A stretch of 15,084 nucleotides of DNA from Faecalibacterium sp. (GTDB lineage: Bacteria > Bacillota > Clostridia > Oscillospirales > Ruminococcaceae): contig JAFULE010000078.1 in assembly GCA_017483235.1 (NCBI GenBank), positions 1-15,084 on the forward strand, given 5' to 3'. Position numbers and translations under genes: made by a program. Below, one piece after another: positions 14,194 to 15,084 of this stretch. The notes under the pieces are model-generated. The model was not told where the DNA came from. It made no database searches and saw only the letters and a program-made list of their open reading frames with translations. Position 1 is the stretch's first letter; every line of letters starts with the position of its first letter.

Positions 14194-15084
14194 ATGCGTG
14201 TCCACATCCACCCCGGGGCGGCAGCCGGCACCCTTGCCGCGCCCCCCAGCAAAAGCATGGCCCACCGTGCGGTGATCTGCGCGGCGCTGGCCCACGGTAC
14301 CAGCCGCATTTACAATCTGGAATACAGTCAGGATATCACCGCCACCATTGGGGCCATGCGGCAGCTGTGCGCCCGCATTACGGCCGAAGAGGATCATCTG
14401 CGGGTGGAAGGGCTGGGTGGCTTTGCCACCGTGACACGCCCGGTGGACTGCGGCGAAAGCGGCAGTACCCTGCGCTTTTTGTGGCCGCTGTTCAGCCTGA
14501 CCAACCAGAAGGTCACCCTGACCGGCCGGGGCAAGCTGATGCAGCGCCCCCTGACCGTGTACGACGAGATTGCCGCCGCGCAGAAAATTCGCACCCAGCG
14601 CTTTGACGACCGCATCACCCTGTTTGGGCAGATCCGCCCCGGCAAATACACGGTGGCCGGCAATGTATCCAGCCAGTTTATCAGCGGGCTGGCGCTGGCA
14701 TTGCCCCTTTTGGAAAAGGGCAGCATGATCCAGATCACCCCACCGTTTGAAAGCCGCAGCTATGTGCAGCTGACCCTGCAGGCCATGCAGGCCTTTGGGG
14801 TGCAGGCCTTCTGGCAGGGGCAGGATACGCTGATCATTCCCGGCCAGCAGAAATACACCCCTGCCGACTATACCGTCGAGGGCGATTACAGTCAGGCTGC
14901 CTTCTGGGCGGTGCTGGGCGCGGCCAAGGGCGGCATCACCCTGACCGGCCTTGCCGAAACCACCCTGCAGGGCGACGCGGCCATTCTGCCCATTCTGAAA
15001 GCCTGCGGGGCAAATATTGCCCGCACCGGCGACCGGGTGACCTTTGAGCCGGCCCGTATGACCGGCACCACCATTGATCTGGCC
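14194..15084 (+). CDS. aroA: 3-phosphoshikimate 1-carboxyvinyltransferase (EPSP synthase), partial
   Basis: The enzyme transfers the enolpyruvyl group of PEP to shikimate-3-phosphate. Start ATG 14194 follows AAGGAG (14181-14186) with a 7-nt gap, directly after the aroF stop. The first 297 aa are present, about 70 percent of the usual 420-430, and the frame is open at the right edge. Substrate motifs are PPSKSMAHRA (Lys20, Ser21, Arg25), DCGESGSTLRF, GRGKLMQRPL, GNVSSQFISGLALALP and EGDYSQAAFW (catalytic Asp in DYS). The SGSTLRF loop replaces the NAGTAMR loop of the E. coli-type enzyme and resembles clostridial forms. It completes the shikimate-to-EPSP part of the operon; aroC, which uses its product, lies upstream. 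Confidence 0.96.
   Translation, partial: MRVHIHPGAAAGTLAAPPSKSMAHRAVICAALAHGTSRIYNLEYSQDITATIGAMRQLCARITAEEDHLRVEGLGGFATVTRPVDCGESGSTLRFLWPLFSLTNQKVTLTGRGKLMQRPLTVYDEIAAAQKIRTQRFDDRITLFGQIRPGKYTVAGNVSSQFISGLALALPLLEKGSMIQITPPFESRSYVQLTLQAMQAFGVQAFWQGQDTLIIPGQQKYTPADYTVEGDYSQAAFWAVLGAAKGGITLTGLAETTLQGDAAILPILKACGANIARTGDRVTFEPARMTGTTIDLA

Noticed and set aside
1..15084. CRISPR arrays, insertion sequences, phage or integration sites
   Set aside because: No regularly spaced repeats, transposase or integrase motifs, or duplicated tRNA 3' ends were found beside the two tRNA genes.

Overview
The window reads as chromosomal DNA of an anaerobic, GC-rich Firmicute, most likely of the Ruminococcaceae/Oscillospiraceae type (Faecalibacterium, Gemmiger or Subdoligranulum-like). 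The support is indirect: strong AGGAGG-type ribosome binding sites, consensus sigma-A promoters, a class III (oxygen-sensitive) ribonucleotide reductase, a Thermotoga-type DAHP synthase and an LTA-synthase-like membrane sulfatase. The genus is inferred, not proven. No insertion sequence, phage gene, CRISPR array or integrase was seen.

Layout. (a) 1-230 holds, on the minus strand, a very strong promoter with an A/T-rich UP-like tract and a structured leader running off the left edge. It looks like the start of an rRNA operon whose genes lie outside the window. (b) 230-578 has no convincing gene. (c) 679-1596 is a secreted C39-like cysteine peptidase with an Ig-like tail and a TTG start. (d) 1727-4033 is nrdD, preceded by a 17-bp-spaced promoter and three NrdR-box-like palindromes. 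(e) 4117-5069 is an EamA/DMT transporter with its own promoter. (f) 5121-7337 on the minus strand is a clearly less GC-rich LTA-synthase-family sulfatase, bounded by two bidirectional terminators. (g) 7598-7822 on the minus strand holds two serine tRNAs, UGA and GCU, separated by a strong terminator-like hairpin. They are driven by a promoter sharing a 12-bp core with the rRNA-type promoter. (h) 8008 to the right edge is one rightward aromatic-amino-acid operon: pheA, aroB, aroC, an aroE-aroK fusion, an aroQ-like gene, aroF, and aroA (cut by the window edge).

How the genes work together. The operon encodes nearly the whole route from erythrose-4-phosphate plus PEP to chorismate (AroF, AroB, an AroQ-like protein, AroE, AroK, AroA, AroC) and then on to phenylpyruvate (PheA, with a C-terminal ACT regulatory domain). 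Gene spacing is tight, with one 1-nt stop/start overlap (aroC/aroE-K) and one 35-nt overlap (aroE-K/aroQ), so translational coupling is likely.

The two observations most worth a second look are both in this operon. First, the AroQ-like protein keeps the fold signature of type II dehydroquinase but, by ungapped alignment from memory, has lost five of the six known active-site residues. Second, aroF carries a one-base frameshift in a short A-run inside its N-terminal ferredoxin-like regulatory domain, while the catalytic barrel is intact.
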